A DNA stretch of 64,000 nt from an uncultured Eubacteriales bacterium (lineage in GTDB: Bacteria > Bacillota > Clostridia > Oscillospirales > Oscillospiraceae), in assembly GCA_900319695.1 (NCBI GenBank), contig ONPN01000004.1, positions 1-64,000 on the forward strand, read 5' to 3'. The notes under the pieces are model-generated. The model did no database searches, was not told the DNA's origin, and saw only the letters and a program-made list of their open reading frames with translations. Both the position numbers and the translations under genes were made by a program. Positions within the stretch are counted from its first letter, which is position 1. Each line of letters opens with the position of its first letter. Positions 8,623 to 16,942 of the stretch are shown in pieces.

Positions 8623-8650
8623 ATTATACCGCAAATCCCGGCCTTGTAAA
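8623..8650 (-). promoter_or_regulatory. promoter for the kinase-isomerase operon
   Basis: On the minus strand TTTACA and TATAAT are separated by 16 bases, 37 bases upstream of the kinase start. The -35 overlaps that of the divergent TIR-gene promoter, so the two may compete. Confidence 0.55.
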
Positions 8651-8673
8651 GCGCCGTCAGACTGTGTTATACT
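8644..8673 (+). promoter_or_regulatory. promoter for the TIR-LRR gene
   Basis: TTGTAA and TATACT are separated by 18 bases, 41 bases before the ATG. A GGAGG ribosome site lies 8 bases before the start codon. Confidence 0.5.
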
Positions 8674-8713
8674 GATTTTATCAATGATATGATAATCTTC
8701 GGAGGCCCGGTTT

Positions 8714-10159
8714 ATGAACGGGATCACACCTTACGAGGGGACGCAGCCCTACATCTTTCTCAGCTATGCCCATGCGGACGCCCCGGCGGTCATGGAGATC
8801 GGGGCGCATTTGCAGGCGGCGGGCTGCCGTGTCTGGTACGACGGCGGCATTGAGCTCGGCAGCGAGTGGCCCGAGTACATTGCGGCCCACCTTGCGGGCG
8901 CGGCGGTGATGCTGGCGTTTTTATCCGACGCCTATATCCGCTCCGACAACTGCCGCAAGGAGATGCACTTTGCCCAGACACGGAAGATACGCACCGTCAA
9001 TATCTTTCTTGAGGAAACAGCCCTGACCCCCGGCATGGAGATGCAGATCGGCAGTCTTTTTGCTCTGATGAAGTATACCATGCGCGAGGACGTTTTCTAC
9101 GAAAAGCTCTTTGCAGCGCCGCAATTGGCCCCGCTGCTGGCAGGGGGTGCGGCGCGTGAGCCGTTTCAGCCAAGCGTGTCCCCGATCAAGAAGAAAACGC
9201 GCTGGACATGGCAGCGCATCGTGCTTCTCTGCGTATCGTCGGTGCTGCTCGTGACCCTTGTCACGCTCGGGATCGTGGGTTGGAGCACGGGCATCGCTCA
9301 GCGTATTTATATCAGAAAAACCCAGCCGGAGATCACCGTCCTGCCGTACGATACGCCGGTGATCTTCACAAGCTCCGCGCTGGAGAAGGCCGCCCGAGAC
9401 TACGCCGCGAAGCCGGACGGTCCGCTCACGGTCGGAGATCTGGCGGGACTGTATGAGCTGTGTCTTGAATCCCCCGAGCCCGACTCTCTCTCCGAGCTTC
9501 GTTTCTTCCCCGATCTTACCGCGCTGACGCTCACAGGGTACGAGGCGGACGATCTCAAGGCTCTGCCGGTCTGCGGGCTTGAATCGCTTTCGCTTGCTGA
9601 CTGCCGCATCCGCTCGCTCAGAGGTGTCGGCAATCTGCCCCTTCTGCGTGTGCTGGACTGCGAGAGCTGCCCCATCCGCTCGCTCGGGAATCTGTCGCGC
9701 TGTCTTGAACTGCGGCGTCTGAATCTCAGCGGCGCGAATGTGAACAGCTTCGCCGCCCTTGTGCCCCTGCGGGAGCTTGCCGAGGCTGAGATTGCAAACG
9801 CGGCGCTGGACGATCTGTGGCCGCTCCTGGCGCAGAACGGCCTGAGCGATCTGGTGTTTACTGACTGCGATCTCCGCGGGCGCTTCTTCAAGCGCTTTGA
9901 CCGGGAGTGGAACATCGTGAGCCTCGCGCTTGTCGACTGCGAGCTCAACTCCACCGTAAATCTCGAGGACTTCACAAGCCTGCGGGAGCTGACGCTGATC
10001 CGCAGCGGGGAAAAGCTGGACTGGTCGGCACTGGCGGGGCTTCCCTCCCTGCGCGTCGTTACAGCGGACAAAAGCATGGAGGCGGTTCTGCGCGAGGCGC
10101 TGGCAGGCACAGAGACCACGGTTAAACTGAACATACTGGAACAGGAGGCAGCCGCATGA
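8714..10159 (+). CDS. TIR domain - transmembrane - leucine-rich repeat protein
   Basis: A 481-residue protein. The TIR domain spans about residues 10-130 (FLSYAHADA, WYDGGIELGSEW, FLSDAYIRSDNCRKEM). The Glu of the C-x-x-E helix, the catalytic residue of NAD-cleaving TIRs, is present at residue 83. A basic stretch (KKKTRW) leads into one membrane helix at about 167-189. The remainder (about 235-475) is an irregular leucine-rich repeat region (LTALTLTG, LESLSLADC, LRRLNLSG). The layout puts TIR inside and LRR outside the cell. Roles in defence or signalling are possible but unproven. The stop overlaps the next gene by 4 bases. Confidence 0.85.
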   Translation: MNGITPYEGTQPYIFLSYAHADAPAVMEIGAHLQAAGCRVWYDGGIELGSEWPEYIAAHLAGAAVMLAFLSDAYIRSDNCRKEMHFAQTRKIRTVNIFLEETALTPGMEMQIGSLFALMKYTMREDVFYEKLFAAPQLAPLLAGGAAREPFQPSVSPIKKKTRWTWQRIVLLCVSSVLLVTLVTLGIVGWSTGIAQRIYIRKTQPEITVLPYDTPVIFTSSALEKAARDYAAKPDGPLTVGDLAGLYELCLESPEPDSLSELRFFPDLTALTLTGYEADDLKALPVCGLESLSLADCRIRSLRGVGNLPLLRVLDCESCPIRSLGNLSRCLELRRLNLSGANVNSFAALVPLRELAEAEIANAALDDLWPLLAQNGLSDLVFTDCDLRGRFFKRFDREWNIVSLALVDCELNSTVNLEDFTSLRELTLIRSGEKLDWSALAGLPSLRVVTADKSMEAVLREALAGTETTVKLNILEQEAAA

Positions 10160-11115
10160 AAATTGTCATTCTGGATGGCTACACCGAAAACCCCGGCGAC
10201 CTGAGCTGGGCGCAGCTCGAGGCCTTTGGCGAGCTCACGGTCTATGACCGCACGCCGTATGAGACCGCTGAGATCATCCGCCGCATCGGGAATGCGGAGA
10301 TTGTCGTCACAAACAAGGTCCCGCTCACGCGGGAGGTGCTGGAGGCCTGCCCGAATATCCGCTTCATTGCGGTGCTCGCCACCGGCTACAATGTGGTGGA
10401 CACAGCCTGCGCGAGAGAGCGCGGCATCCCGGTCTCGAACGTCCCGGCCTACGGCACGGCGGCTGTCGGGCAGTTTGCCATCGCGCTGCTGCTGGAAATC
10501 TGCTCGCACGTCGCGCACCACTCCGAGGCCGTACACGCAGGCCGCTGGGAGAGCGCGCCGGATTGGACCTTCTGGGACTACCCGCTCATCGAGCTTGCGG
10601 GCAAGACCATGGGAATTGTCGGCTTCGGGCGCATCGGCCAGACAACGGGCCGCATTGCGAAGGCCCTGGGCATGACGGTGCTCGCCGCCGGCAGCCGGGA
10701 GACCGAGGCGGGCCGCGAGATTGCCCGGTATGTGGACCGCAGCGAGCTCTTTGCCCGCTCGGACGTGATCTGCCTGCACTGTCCGCTGTTTCCGGAGACG
10801 GCGGGGATGATCAACCGCGACACGATCGCGCAGATGAAGGACGGCGTCATCCTCATCAACAACAGCCGCGGCGGGCTGGTGGTCGAGCAGGATCTGGCCG
10901 ACGCGCTCAATTCCGGCAAAGTGCTGGCGGCGGGCCTGGACGTGGTGTCCACCGAGCCCATCCGCGCCGACAATCCCCTGCTGAAAGCGAAAAACTGCTT
11001 CATCACGCCGCACATCTCCTGGGCTCCGAAGGAGGCGCGGCAGCGGATTTTGGACTGTACGGCAGACAATTTGCGCGCTTTCCTTGACGGAAAGCCCATT
11101 CATGTGGTAAATTAA
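10156..11115 (+). CDS. D-2-hydroxyacid dehydrogenase
   Basis: A 319-residue NAD(P)-dependent dehydrogenase. The nucleotide fold is near residue 153 (GIVGFGRIGQTTGR). The catalytic Arg is in INNSRGG, a Glu lies in VVSTEPIRADNP, and the His is in TPHISWAPKEAR. It reduces a 2-keto acid to the D-hydroxyacid, or the reverse; hydroxypyruvate or glyoxylate are typical substrates. Its ATG overlaps the TIR-LRR stop (ATGA), an unexpected coupling. Confidence 0.92.
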   Translation: MKIVILDGYTENPGDLSWAQLEAFGELTVYDRTPYETAEIIRRIGNAEIVVTNKVPLTREVLEACPNIRFIAVLATGYNVVDTACARERGIPVSNVPAYGTAAVGQFAIALLLEICSHVAHHSEAVHAGRWESAPDWTFWDYPLIELAGKTMGIVGFGRIGQTTGRIAKALGMTVLAAGSRETEAGREIARYVDRSELFARSDVICLHCPLFPETAGMINRDTIAQMKDGVILINNSRGGLVVEQDLADALNSGKVLAAGLDVVSTEPIRADNPLLKAKNCFITPHISWAPKEARQRILDCTADNLRAFLDGKPIHVVN

Positions 11116-11194
11116 TCAAGGTTTTAAATGGATTCCATTCGGTAATCCGACATAACAGGAAGCAGCGCTTCCGGAAAAGAAAAGAGTGATTTGC

Positions 11195-12670
11195 ATGAAC
11201 CGCAGCAGCGGCGTCCTGATGTCTCTGAGCTCCCTGCCCTCCCCCTACGGGATCGGCACGATGGGAAAAAGCGCCTATGAATTCGTCGACTTTCTGAAAG
11301 CGGCGGGTCAGCGCTACTGGCAGCTTCTCCCCCTCGTCCCCACCGGCGCGGGCGACAGCCCCTATTCCTCCTTCTCCACCTTTGCGGGCAACCCCTACTT
11401 CATTGACCTCGACATGCTGGTCAAGGACAAGCTCCTAAAGGCCAAAGAGATCACGGCCTGTGACTGGGGCGACGATCCCGAGCAGGTCGACTACGGCAAG
11501 ATGTACGAGCAGCGCCCCGCCCTCCTGCGCCGCGCCTTTGAGCGCGGGCGCGAGACCTTTGCCGGCGAGCTTGCGGCCTTCCGTCAGGCAAACCGCTGGG
11601 TGGAAACCTACGGGCTCTATATGGCAGTCAAGGCGCATTTCGATATGAAGCCCTGGACCGAGTGGCCGGAGGAGGACATCCGCCTCCACCGCGATCACGC
11701 CGTCCGCCGCTGGTCGGAGGAGCTGCGCGGGGAGATCGAGTATTATATCTTTGTGCAGTTTCTGTTCTTCCGCCAGTGGGACAAGCTCAAGGAATATGCC
11801 CACAACAAGGGCGTGCAGTTCATCGGCGACATCCCCATCTACGTCGCCCTCGACTCCGCCGACGTGTGGAGCGAGCCGCAGTTTTTCCAGCTCGACGAGA
11901 AGAACGTTCCCAAGGCCGTCGCGGGCGTGCCGCCCGATCCCTTTACGGCTGACGGGCAGCTCTGGGGCAACCCGCTGTATAACTGGGACGCGCTGGAGCG
12001 CGACGGCTTCGGCTGGTGGATCCGCCGCGTCGAGGGTGCGCAGAAGCTCTACGACGTGATCCGCATCGACCACTTCCGCGGCTTCGAGAGCTACTGGTCC
12101 GTACCCTACGGCGAGACAACCGCGAAGAACGGCACCTGGATGCCGGGTCCCGGCATGAAGCTGGTCGGCGTGCTGACGTCCTGGTTCCACGATCTGAGCT
12201 TTATTGCCGAGGATCTGGGCTACATCACCGAGGGCGTGCAGAAGCTGGTGCGCGACTCCGGCATGCCTGGCATGAAGATTCTGGAGTTTGCCTTCGACGC
12301 GCACGGCGACTCGGCCTATCTGCCGCACTGCATCCCCTACAACAGCGTCTGCTACCTCGGCACCCACGACAACGACACGGTCATGGGCTGGCTTAAGACC
12401 ACGGGCAAGCACGACCGCGACTTCGCCGCCCGCTACATGCACATTACGGACGACGAGGGCTGGTGCTGGGGCATGATCCGTGCCGGCATGGCGACCTGCG
12501 CCGACCTCTTTGTCGTGCAGATGCAGGACCTTTTGGAGCTCGGCGGCGAGGCGAGGATGAATGTCCCCGGCAAGCCCTCCGGCAACTGGCGCTGGCGCAT
12601 GCTCCCCGGCAAGGCCGACAAGGCGCTTGCCAAAAAACTCGCGCTGTATACCAGAACATTCAGAAGATAA
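11195..12670 (+). CDS. malQ: 4-alpha-glucanotransferase (amylomaltase, GH77)
   Basis: A 491-residue GH77 enzyme that transfers maltooligosaccharide segments between alpha-1,4-glucans. It begins SSGVLMSLSSLPSPYGIGT. The catalytic Asp is in VIRIDHFRGFESYW near residue 292, the Glu in IAEDLGYIT near 340, and the third acid in LGTHDNDTVMGW near 393. The ATG at 11195 was chosen over a GTG 9 bases upstream because AAAGAG sits 8 bases before it. It stands alone between a dehydrogenase and a terminator. Confidence 0.95.
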   Translation: MNRSSGVLMSLSSLPSPYGIGTMGKSAYEFVDFLKAAGQRYWQLLPLVPTGAGDSPYSSFSTFAGNPYFIDLDMLVKDKLLKAKEITACDWGDDPEQVDYGKMYEQRPALLRRAFERGRETFAGELAAFRQANRWVETYGLYMAVKAHFDMKPWTEWPEEDIRLHRDHAVRRWSEELRGEIEYYIFVQFLFFRQWDKLKEYAHNKGVQFIGDIPIYVALDSADVWSEPQFFQLDEKNVPKAVAGVPPDPFTADGQLWGNPLYNWDALERDGFGWWIRRVEGAQKLYDVIRIDHFRGFESYWSVPYGETTAKNGTWMPGPGMKLVGVLTSWFHDLSFIAEDLGYITEGVQKLVRDSGMPGMKILEFAFDAHGDSAYLPHCIPYNSVCYLGTHDNDTVMGWLKTTGKHDRDFAARYMHITDDEGWCWGMIRAGMATCADLFVVQMQDLLELGGEARMNVPGKPSGNWRWRMLPGKADKALAKKLALYTRTFRR

Positions 12671-12680
12671 AACGATCCAT

Positions 12681-12709
12681 CCCCGCGGCTTTCGCCGCGG
12701 GGAATTTTT
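12681..12709 (+). terminator. intrinsic terminator after malQ
   Basis: A 9-bp stem (CCCCGCGGC / GCCGCGGGG) with loop TTTC, followed by AATTTTTC. Confidence 0.88.
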
Positions 12710-12716
12710 CATATCA

Positions 12717-12752
12717 TGTGTAAGATTCGGCTGCGAATCCTGTGTTACAGGG
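12717..12752 (+). promoter_or_regulatory. palindromic region upstream of the sigma factor gene
   Basis: GATTCGGCTGCGAATC (12725-12740) is a near-perfect inverted repeat, flanked by TGTGTAA on the left and GTGTTACAG on the right. It lies 25-60 bases before the sigma gene and could be an alternative-sigma promoter or an operator. The type of site is a guess. Confidence 0.35.
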
Positions 12753-12776
12753 TGAGGCGGAAAGGAAGTGACGCGA

Positions 12777-13334
12777 ATGGACGACAGCGGCATCATCAGC
12801 CTGTTCCTTGAGCGCTCGGAACAGGCGATCGAGGAGCTGGACGGCAAATACGGACCGGCGGCCAGACGGACGGCTGCCAACATTCTGAGCGACCGGCTGG
12901 ACGTGGAGGAGTGCGTGAACGATACCTATCTGGGGTGCTGGAACAGTATACCGCCTCAGCGTCCGAATCCCCTGATCGGCTACGTCTGCAAGATCGCCCG
13001 CAACCTGGCCGTGAACCGCTATCACGCGAACAAAGCCGAAAAGCGAAACGGCGGCTATGATCTGGTCCTGGACGAGCTGGAGGAGAGCATCCCCTCCGGC
13101 ATGGACGTGGAGACGGAGGCGGAGGCGAAGGAGCTGACCGGGGCGATCGACTGTTTTCTCCTGACGCTCAGCCGCGAGGACCGCTTTCTGTTCGTGCGGC
13201 GTTACTTTTACGCGGACGCGGTGAAAGACCTCGCCGCGATGACCGGCGACAGCGCGAACCGCGTCTCTGTGCGCCTCTTCCGTATTCGGGAAAAACTGAA
13301 GAAAACGCTTGCAAAGGAGGGCTATCCGGTATGA
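12777..13334 (+). CDS. RNA polymerase sigma-70 family factor (ECF-like)
   Basis: A 185-residue protein with region 2 (LDVEECVNDTYLGCWNSI, then VCKIARNLAVNRYHANKA) and region 4 (LTLSREDRFLFVRRYFYAD, then ANRVSVRLFRIREKLKKTL). The ATG was chosen because AAAGGAAG lies 9 bases upstream; a GTG 9 bases earlier would sit on the ribosome site. The stop overlaps the start of a membrane-anchored gene by 4 bases, the usual sigma/anti-sigma arrangement. Confidence 0.9.
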   Translation: MDDSGIISLFLERSEQAIEELDGKYGPAARRTAANILSDRLDVEECVNDTYLGCWNSIPPQRPNPLIGYVCKIARNLAVNRYHANKAEKRNGGYDLVLDELEESIPSGMDVETEAEAKELTGAIDCFLLTLSREDRFLFVRRYFYADAVKDLAAMTGDSANRVSVRLFRIREKLKKTLAKEGYPV

Positions 13335-14260
13335 AGCGGGAACTTTTGTCCAAGGCTATCGGCGATATCGACGAGAGCTTCGTCGCCGAGGCGTACCGTC
13401 CTGTCGAATCAGCGGCGGGCTCTCCGGAAAGGATCGTGCACATGAAAAAGAAACGGATCATCTCGTTTGCCCTGGCGGCGGTGCTGCTGCTCGCGCTGGG
13501 AGCGGCGGCCTACGCGGTGAATCAGGCGGTCGGTACGCCCCAGGCGGCGGAGCGGGTGGCCCTGCAGGAGATCGAGGTCTGGAAGCAGATGGGCTTGCTG
13601 AACCCGGAGGTGCGCTTTGAGGGTAGCGCCTCGAAGATCGTGGAGCTTCAGGAGGAGCAGGGAAGCGAAAGCTACTGGTACGGCCGCCTCTTCAAGCACC
13701 ACTACGACGTGCGCTGGTATCTGGGGCCGGTTGACCAGTTCTGGGGCGATCAGACCCCGCCGCCGGAGCTTGTGCGCCGCGACTACGGCTGCAATCTCAG
13801 CATTGACACGCTGTCCGGCAAAATCACGGCGGCGACCATCGACGCGCGCTCCGATCCAAACGCGGAGCCCGTGTGGGAAGACGCGCTGAGAGAACCCGTC
13901 GATCCCGAAAACCCGAAGGCCGGAGCGGTCGAGATAAGGCCGCTGTACTTCTACGACAACTTCGAGGACATTTTCCCGGCGGATATGACGGTGGACCGCT
14001 TCTGCACCCTGCTCGCGGAATACTGGGGCTTCAGCGGCTACCGCCTCGCGGAGACCGTGGACGGTACGTATTTTGACGGGCCCCGGGAGCCTGTCGACCC
14101 CGATTCCCCGCTCAAGGACATGATCGTCAACCCCCTCGACAACTACTATCTCACGGTCTTCTTTGAGGGCGACCAGCCCGGCGCGCCGATGTATATCCAG
14201 CTCCACGAGTTCCCCGGCTATGTGACGCTGATGGTCGGCACCGGCCACGCGGTTGGATAA
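13331..14260 (+). CDS. membrane-anchored partner of the sigma factor (probable anti-sigma)
   Basis: A 309-residue protein with a short cytoplasmic N-terminus (LLSKAIGDIDESFVAEAY), one membrane helix at about residues 44-62 (IISFALAAVLLLALGAAAYA) and a 245-residue outer domain I do not recognise. Its start overlaps the sigma stop (ATGA). By position and topology it should hold the sigma factor inactive at the membrane and sense something outside (inference). A terminator follows, so the unit is bicistronic. Confidence 0.7.
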   Translation: MKRELLSKAIGDIDESFVAEAYRPVESAAGSPERIVHMKKKRIISFALAAVLLLALGAAAYAVNQAVGTPQAAERVALQEIEVWKQMGLLNPEVRFEGSASKIVELQEEQGSESYWYGRLFKHHYDVRWYLGPVDQFWGDQTPPPELVRRDYGCNLSIDTLSGKITAATIDARSDPNAEPVWEDALREPVDPENPKAGAVEIRPLYFYDNFEDIFPADMTVDRFCTLLAEYWGFSGYRLAETVDGTYFDGPREPVDPDSPLKDMIVNPLDNYYLTVFFEGDQPGAPMYIQLHEFPGYVTLMVGTGHAVG

Positions 14261-14269
14261 CAAGATTCG

Positions 14270-14318
14270 GAGCCTGCCTCTCCCCGATCGGAGCGGCAGG
14301 CTCTGTTTTGTTTTGTGT
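14270..14318 (+). terminator. intrinsic terminator after the sigma/anti-sigma unit
   Basis: Stem GAGCCTGCC / GGCAGGCTC with an inner CTCC/GGAG pair, followed by the T-rich TGTTTTGTTTTG. Confidence 0.85.
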
Positions 14319-14328
14319 TGTGTCGTTC

Positions 14329-15144
14329 TCAGTCAAAGCTCAGATTCCACACGCAGTCGGCGGGGATGCTGCCGGGCTGGGCGGCGATGTAGGACTCCCC
14401 CTCTCGGGAGGGGAGGTAATAGATGCTCTTTTTCGCGCCGAGCTGCTTGCCGACCGAGGCGGCAATCGCCGCGCAGTCGTCCGGGCTGCGGGTGATGATC
14501 TCCTTGACGAGGCAGACGTCCCCGTCCAGCTCCGCCGTACAGATGCCGCTGCCGCAGGCATAGAGCCCGCCGCCGAAGAACTTGCAGAAGCGGCGCATGA
14601 ACTCCATCGTCGGCTGTGAGGGGCGCAGATAGTTCTTCCCCGCAAGCAGGTTTTCCCGCCAGAGCAGGTACTCCGTGGCGCTCATCTCCATGACGTCGTC
14701 CAGAGCTTCGCACGTCACCTCATGCTCCGTGCGGTGCAGGACGCACTCAAAGCCCAGCAGGCGGTGATACCAGCCGTAGAGCGGCGCATCCGCCGGGAGG
14801 GTGCACAGAAGCGTGGACTCCCGCTTTTTTGCCAGGGCCGCCGCCTCCACGGTGAGGGCCTTACCGATGCCGAGACTGCGATACTCGGGCGCGACCATGA
14901 CGGCGTAGATATAGCCGACGATCGGGGCCTTTTTGCGCCTGCCCGCCAGCTCAAAGCCGTTTAAGACGTGCGCCGCGCCGACGAGCTTGCCGTCGACCTC
15001 GGCCACGACTGCCGAGCCCATATCCGGCAGCATGGCGTAAAACTCCGCCGTGAAGGGCAGCGGATCGCCGAACACATCCCGCCACAGGTACGACAGGGCG
15101 GGCACGTCGCCGGGGCGGTATTCTCTCAAAGTATAATCAGCCAT
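14329..15144 (-). CDS. GNAT family N-acetyltransferase
   Basis: A 271-residue protein. The GNAT core is at residues 1-150: the acetyl-CoA loop reads VAPEYRSLGIGKAL and the later strand PLYGWYHRLLGFE. The C-terminal third (about 170-271) is a second domain like that of the longer, Eis-type GNATs; I cannot name its substrate. The start was placed at MADYTL because AGGTGG lies 8 bases upstream, although the frame extends 12 codons further. It follows a dispersed repeat element and the DUF2156-type gene on the same strand. Confidence 0.85.
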   Translation of the reverse strand: MADYTLREYRPGDVPALSYLWRDVFGDPLPFTAEFYAMLPDMGSAVVAEVDGKLVGAAHVLNGFELAGRRKKAPIVGYIYAVMVAPEYRSLGIGKALTVEAAALAKKRESTLLCTLPADAPLYGWYHRLLGFECVLHRTEHEVTCEALDDVMEMSATEYLLWRENLLAGKNYLRPSQPTMEFMRRFCKFFGGGLYACGSGICTAELDGDVCLVKEIITRSPDDCAAIAASVGKQLGAKKSIYYLPSREGESYIAAQPGSIPADCVWNLSFD

Positions 15145-15189
15145 TTTTATTTCCACCTGCAATTCATAACGAAGAAGCAATTGAGACGA

Positions 15190-15345
15190 ATTTTGATTAA
15201 ACCGTTTTTGGGGCAGCTTTGCCGCCTCAAAAACACACTAAGCCGAGCCATGCGAGGCCTCGCGCCGACCAAGCGCGGCGTCCCCCGCAAGCCGCGCGCG
15301 ATAAGCGCGAGTTCCTCAATTGCGAGACAAAGTCTCGCAATTGAC
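15190..15345. repeat. hairpin-rich dispersed repeat, copy A
   Basis: Two hairpins flank a conserved GC-rich middle. Hairpin 1 is GTTTTTGGGGC / GCCTCAAAAAC (15204-15214 with 15224-15234). Hairpin 2 is a perfect 13-bp stem, TCAATTGCGAGAC / GTCTCGCAATTGA (15316-15328 with 15332-15344). The middle shares CTCGCGCCGACCAA and GCGATAAGCGCGAG with copy B at 48075-48227. Hairpin 2 starts one base past the stop codon of the minus-strand gene that ends at 15346. Confidence 0.85.
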
Positions 15346-16245
15346 TTATCCGATCCATTTCGCCGCGTACTTTTTCAGCAGATACGCGGGCTTGTAACTC
15401 TCCTTCGAGCGGCGCAGGGACTCAAGGCCCATGTCGTCCTCGCGGTTGATCCATTTGAGATCCGGGTGTTTTTGCAGGAGCATCCGGGTCAGCTCCCGGC
15501 ATACCATGGGGTATGCGCCGTTTACGTCCGCGGCGGCCTTCTCCACATGGACGTTGAAGCAGTCGGAGCTCGTCATCTCCCCGAAGGTGAAGCCCAGAAT
15601 CTTCCCGTCGGCAAAGAGGACGCCTCCCTCCATGCCCAGCTCCTCATAGTGGCGGAAAGCCCGCTCGATGGCGTCGTGCTCATAGACGATGCTGTTGTCC
15701 AGGCGCTCGGCGTTATCCTCCGTCCACTCGGTGAGCATGGCCTCGCAGGCGGGGATGAGTTCTCTTGTCAGGGGCTCAAAGCGCCAGTCGTGCTCCGCCT
15801 CGAAGCGGTTGCAGTGGTTCTTCTTCCCGTGTAGGGCCTTGCCCGCATAGGTGGCGAGCTTTTCCGCCTCGTAGATATAGTCGGCGTATTTTGTCTCCTC
15901 GCAGAAGCAGAAGCAGTCGGGAAACTCCTGTTCCAGCAGCTCCTTGTGCCGCTCGGTGATGCCGCGCAGCAGGAAGGGGTAGCCCTTGGCCGCGGCGTAC
16001 TCCCGCAGGGAGTCGATCGCCGGGCGCAGCGGGCCGCAGCCGATGGGATAGACGAAGGCCGGCTCCCCGTGCAGGCGCACCTTGGTGAGGGTGCGCTCTC
16101 CCAGATCACAGACGAGCTGACGGTAGTGCTCGTCCCAGATATACATATTGCCGAAATTGAAGTCCGCGCTGGGGGAATCCTCGCACCATAAATGGCGGTC
16201 GATCCATTCCTTGTCCAGTATGGAGATGGCGTGAAATTCGATCAT
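15346..16245 (-). CDS. DUF2156 / phosphatidylglycerol lysyltransferase C-terminal-like acyltransferase
   Basis: A 299-residue soluble protein of the DUF2156 family, a double GNAT-like fold related to the C-terminal domain of MprF. Typical segments are FNFGNMYIWDEHY near residue 30, YIYEAEKLATYAGKALHGKKNH near 125 and WINREDDMGLESLRRSK near 270. No membrane domain is present, so it is the stand-alone form; the substrate is unknown. Its ATG overlaps the UDG stop by 4 bases, so the two are co-translated. Confidence 0.85.
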   Translation of the reverse strand: MIEFHAISILDKEWIDRHLWCEDSPSADFNFGNMYIWDEHYRQLVCDLGERTLTKVRLHGEPAFVYPIGCGPLRPAIDSLREYAAAKGYPFLLRGITERHKELLEQEFPDCFCFCEETKYADYIYEAEKLATYAGKALHGKKNHCNRFEAEHDWRFEPLTRELIPACEAMLTEWTEDNAERLDNSIVYEHDAIERAFRHYEELGMEGGVLFADGKILGFTFGEMTSSDCFNVHVEKAAADVNGAYPMVCRELTRMLLQKHPDLKWINREDDMGLESLRRSKESYKPAYLLKKYAAKWIG

Positions 16246-16811
16246 AGATACACGCTGTCGCAGACAGCTCTGATTTCCTTTCTCAAACTGCGAAGATCCA
16301 TAAACGCCTCCGGCCGCTTGCTCACGTCGCGCAGCAGGGCCGAGGGGTGGTAGGTCGCCATGACGCGGCGGCCGTCGATGTCGTACCAGACGCCGTGCTC
16401 GCGCGTGATGCGAAAGTCCGGGTCGATGAGCGCTTTTGCGGAGATGCGCCCGAGGCAGACGATGATTTTGGGCTTCACCAGCGCGATCTGCCGGTCGAGC
16501 CAGCCGCGGCAGGCGTCCTGCTCGATGCCCAGAGGATCGCGGTTTCCGGGCGGGCGGCACTTGACGATGTTCGCGATATAGACCTTTGTGCGGTCGAGGT
16601 CGATCATCGCCAGCATGTCGTCCAGGAGCTTCCCCGCTGGTCCGACGAAGGGTACGCCCTTGAGGTCCTCCTGCTCGCCCGGCCCCTCGCCGATGAGCAT
16701 GAGCTCGGCATTCTCGTTTCCGTCGCCGAAGACGAGGTTATGCCGCCGCTCGCACAGGGAGCAGCCCCGGCACCCGGCGCATTCTCTTTTCAGTTCCTCC
16801 CAGGAGTCCAC
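16242..16811 (-). CDS. uracil-DNA glycosylase, family 4 (iron-sulfur)
   Basis: A 189-residue protein. Motif A is GEGPGEQED, motif B is HPSALLR, and Cys residues for the 4Fe-4S cluster include CAGCRGCSLC near the N-terminus. It removes uracil from DNA. The frame stays open to 16928, but that start would overlap the murC promoter. A GTG at 16811 with GGGGGAA just upstream gives the usual family length and start (VDSWEELKREC), so I chose it. Confidence 0.9.
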   Translation of the reverse strand: MDSWEELKRECAGCRGCSLCERRHNLVFGDGNENAELMLIGEGPGEQEDLKGVPFVGPAGKLLDDMLAMIDLDRTKVYIANIVKCRPPGNRDPLGIEQDACRGWLDRQIALVKPKIIVCLGRISAKALIDPDFRITREHGVWYDIDGRRVMATYHPSALLRDVSKRPEAFMDLRSLRKEIRAVCDSVYL

Positions 16812-16841
16812 GGGCCTTCCCCCTTCGCGGATAACTCGCGC

Positions 16842-16870
16842 TTGCAAGTTGCGCGGCGCGGTATTATAAT
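16842..16870 (+). promoter_or_regulatory. murC promoter
   Basis: TTGCAA and TATAAT are separated by 17 bases, 73 bases before the murC ATG, in the divergent gap between UDG and murC. Confidence 0.75.
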
Positions 16871-16942
16871 AGCTGAGCTTGATTGTATCATTATTTATCT
16901 CTGTCCGCAACTGGTTTTCCGGCGGCAAAAAGGAGAAGCGTT

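Noticed and set aside
16812..16928. N-terminal extension of the UDG to 16928
   Set aside because: It would run across the murC promoter, lacks family similarity, and a GTG with a ribosome site at 16811 gives the usual start.
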